Positions 6,453 to 6,583 of a DNA stretch of 6,583 nt are shown here, one piece after another (positions within the stretch are counted from its first letter, which is position 1; each line of letters opens with the position of its first letter). Below the pieces are notes generated by a model. It saw only the letters and a program-made list of their open reading frames with translations, had not been told where the DNA came from and searched no databases. Made by a program: the position numbers and the translations under genes. The DNA is taken from positions 1 through 6,583 of the forward strand of contig DASWHX010000072.1 of NCBI GenBank assembly GCA_036397995.1. Direction: 5' to 3'. This DNA comes from DASWHX01 sp036397995 (GTDB lineage Bacteria > Bacteroidota > Bacteroidia > Cytophagales > Cyclobacteriaceae).

Positions 6453-6583
6453 ATGATGAGTAAACCGATAGAATTAACCGATGCAAACTTCGATGAAATT
6501 GTGACGAAGTCTGAGAAGCCCGTTCTTGTTGATTTCTGGGCAGAGTGGTGTGGTCCTTGCAAAATGATTCATCCCGTTGTTGA
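6453..6583 (+). CDS. trxA: thioredoxin, 5' part (cut by window end)
   Basis: Thioredoxin is a small cytoplasmic dithiol-disulfide reductase, kept reduced by thioredoxin reductase, that donates electrons to enzymes such as ribonucleotide reductase. The first 43 residues are present. They include the beta strand PVLVDFWAEW (23-32) and the active site CGPC with Cys33 and Cys36, followed by KMIHPVV. His40 stands where many thioredoxins have a small residue (Gly, Ala or Ser in MIxP); the cis-proline loop lies beyond the window. There is no signal peptide, so this is a cytoplasmic form. Two ATG codons are adjacent (6453 and 6456); either may be used, and the second gives MSKPIELTD, closer to a usual thioredoxin N-terminus. 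The gene follows dnaE by 103 bp and has its own promoter candidate. About 105 residues are expected in full. Confidence 0.95.
   Translation, partial: MMSKPIELTDANFDEIVTKSEKPVLVDFWAEWCGPCKMIHPVV

Overview
The window looks like chromosomal DNA of a Bacteroidota bacterium. Three things suggest this: two exact matches to the phylum's -7 promoter element TAnnTTTG (one well placed before trxA), A-rich leaders with no strong Shine-Dalgarno sequence, and a dnaE-trxA gene order that I recall as common in the phylum. The last point is from memory and was not searched. All recognisable genes are on the + strand.

Layout. Positions 1-97 are a short flank with an 8-bp inverted repeat and a possible promoter. 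Positions 98-2433 hold a tight three-gene cluster: a membrane-anchored family 2 glycosyltransferase, an ECF-type sigma factor that overlaps it by 10 bp, and the 16S rRNA methyltransferase gene rsmG, whose GTG start lies 3 bp after the sigma stop codon. Positions 2434-2851 are a 418-bp gene-free gap. It holds copies of a palindromic repeat (core GTGTG-N-CACAC; two copies in tandem at a 37-bp period, one diverged copy, one inverted core), then a G-rich tract, then about 200 bp of AT-rich DNA with no convincing gene. Positions 2852-6349 are a complete dnaE, the replicative DNA polymerase III alpha subunit. Positions 6350-6452 are a promoter-bearing spacer, and trxA (thioredoxin) begins at 6453 and runs off the window.

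The genes are mostly housekeeping: replication, ribosome modification, thiol redox and transcription control, plus an envelope-type glycosyltransferase of unknown substrate. The first three are probably co-transcribed; dnaE and trxA appear to be separate units, with a clear promoter for trxA. I found no defence system, CRISPR array, intact mobile element or RNA gene. The least explained part is the palindromic repeat cluster between rsmG and dnaE.
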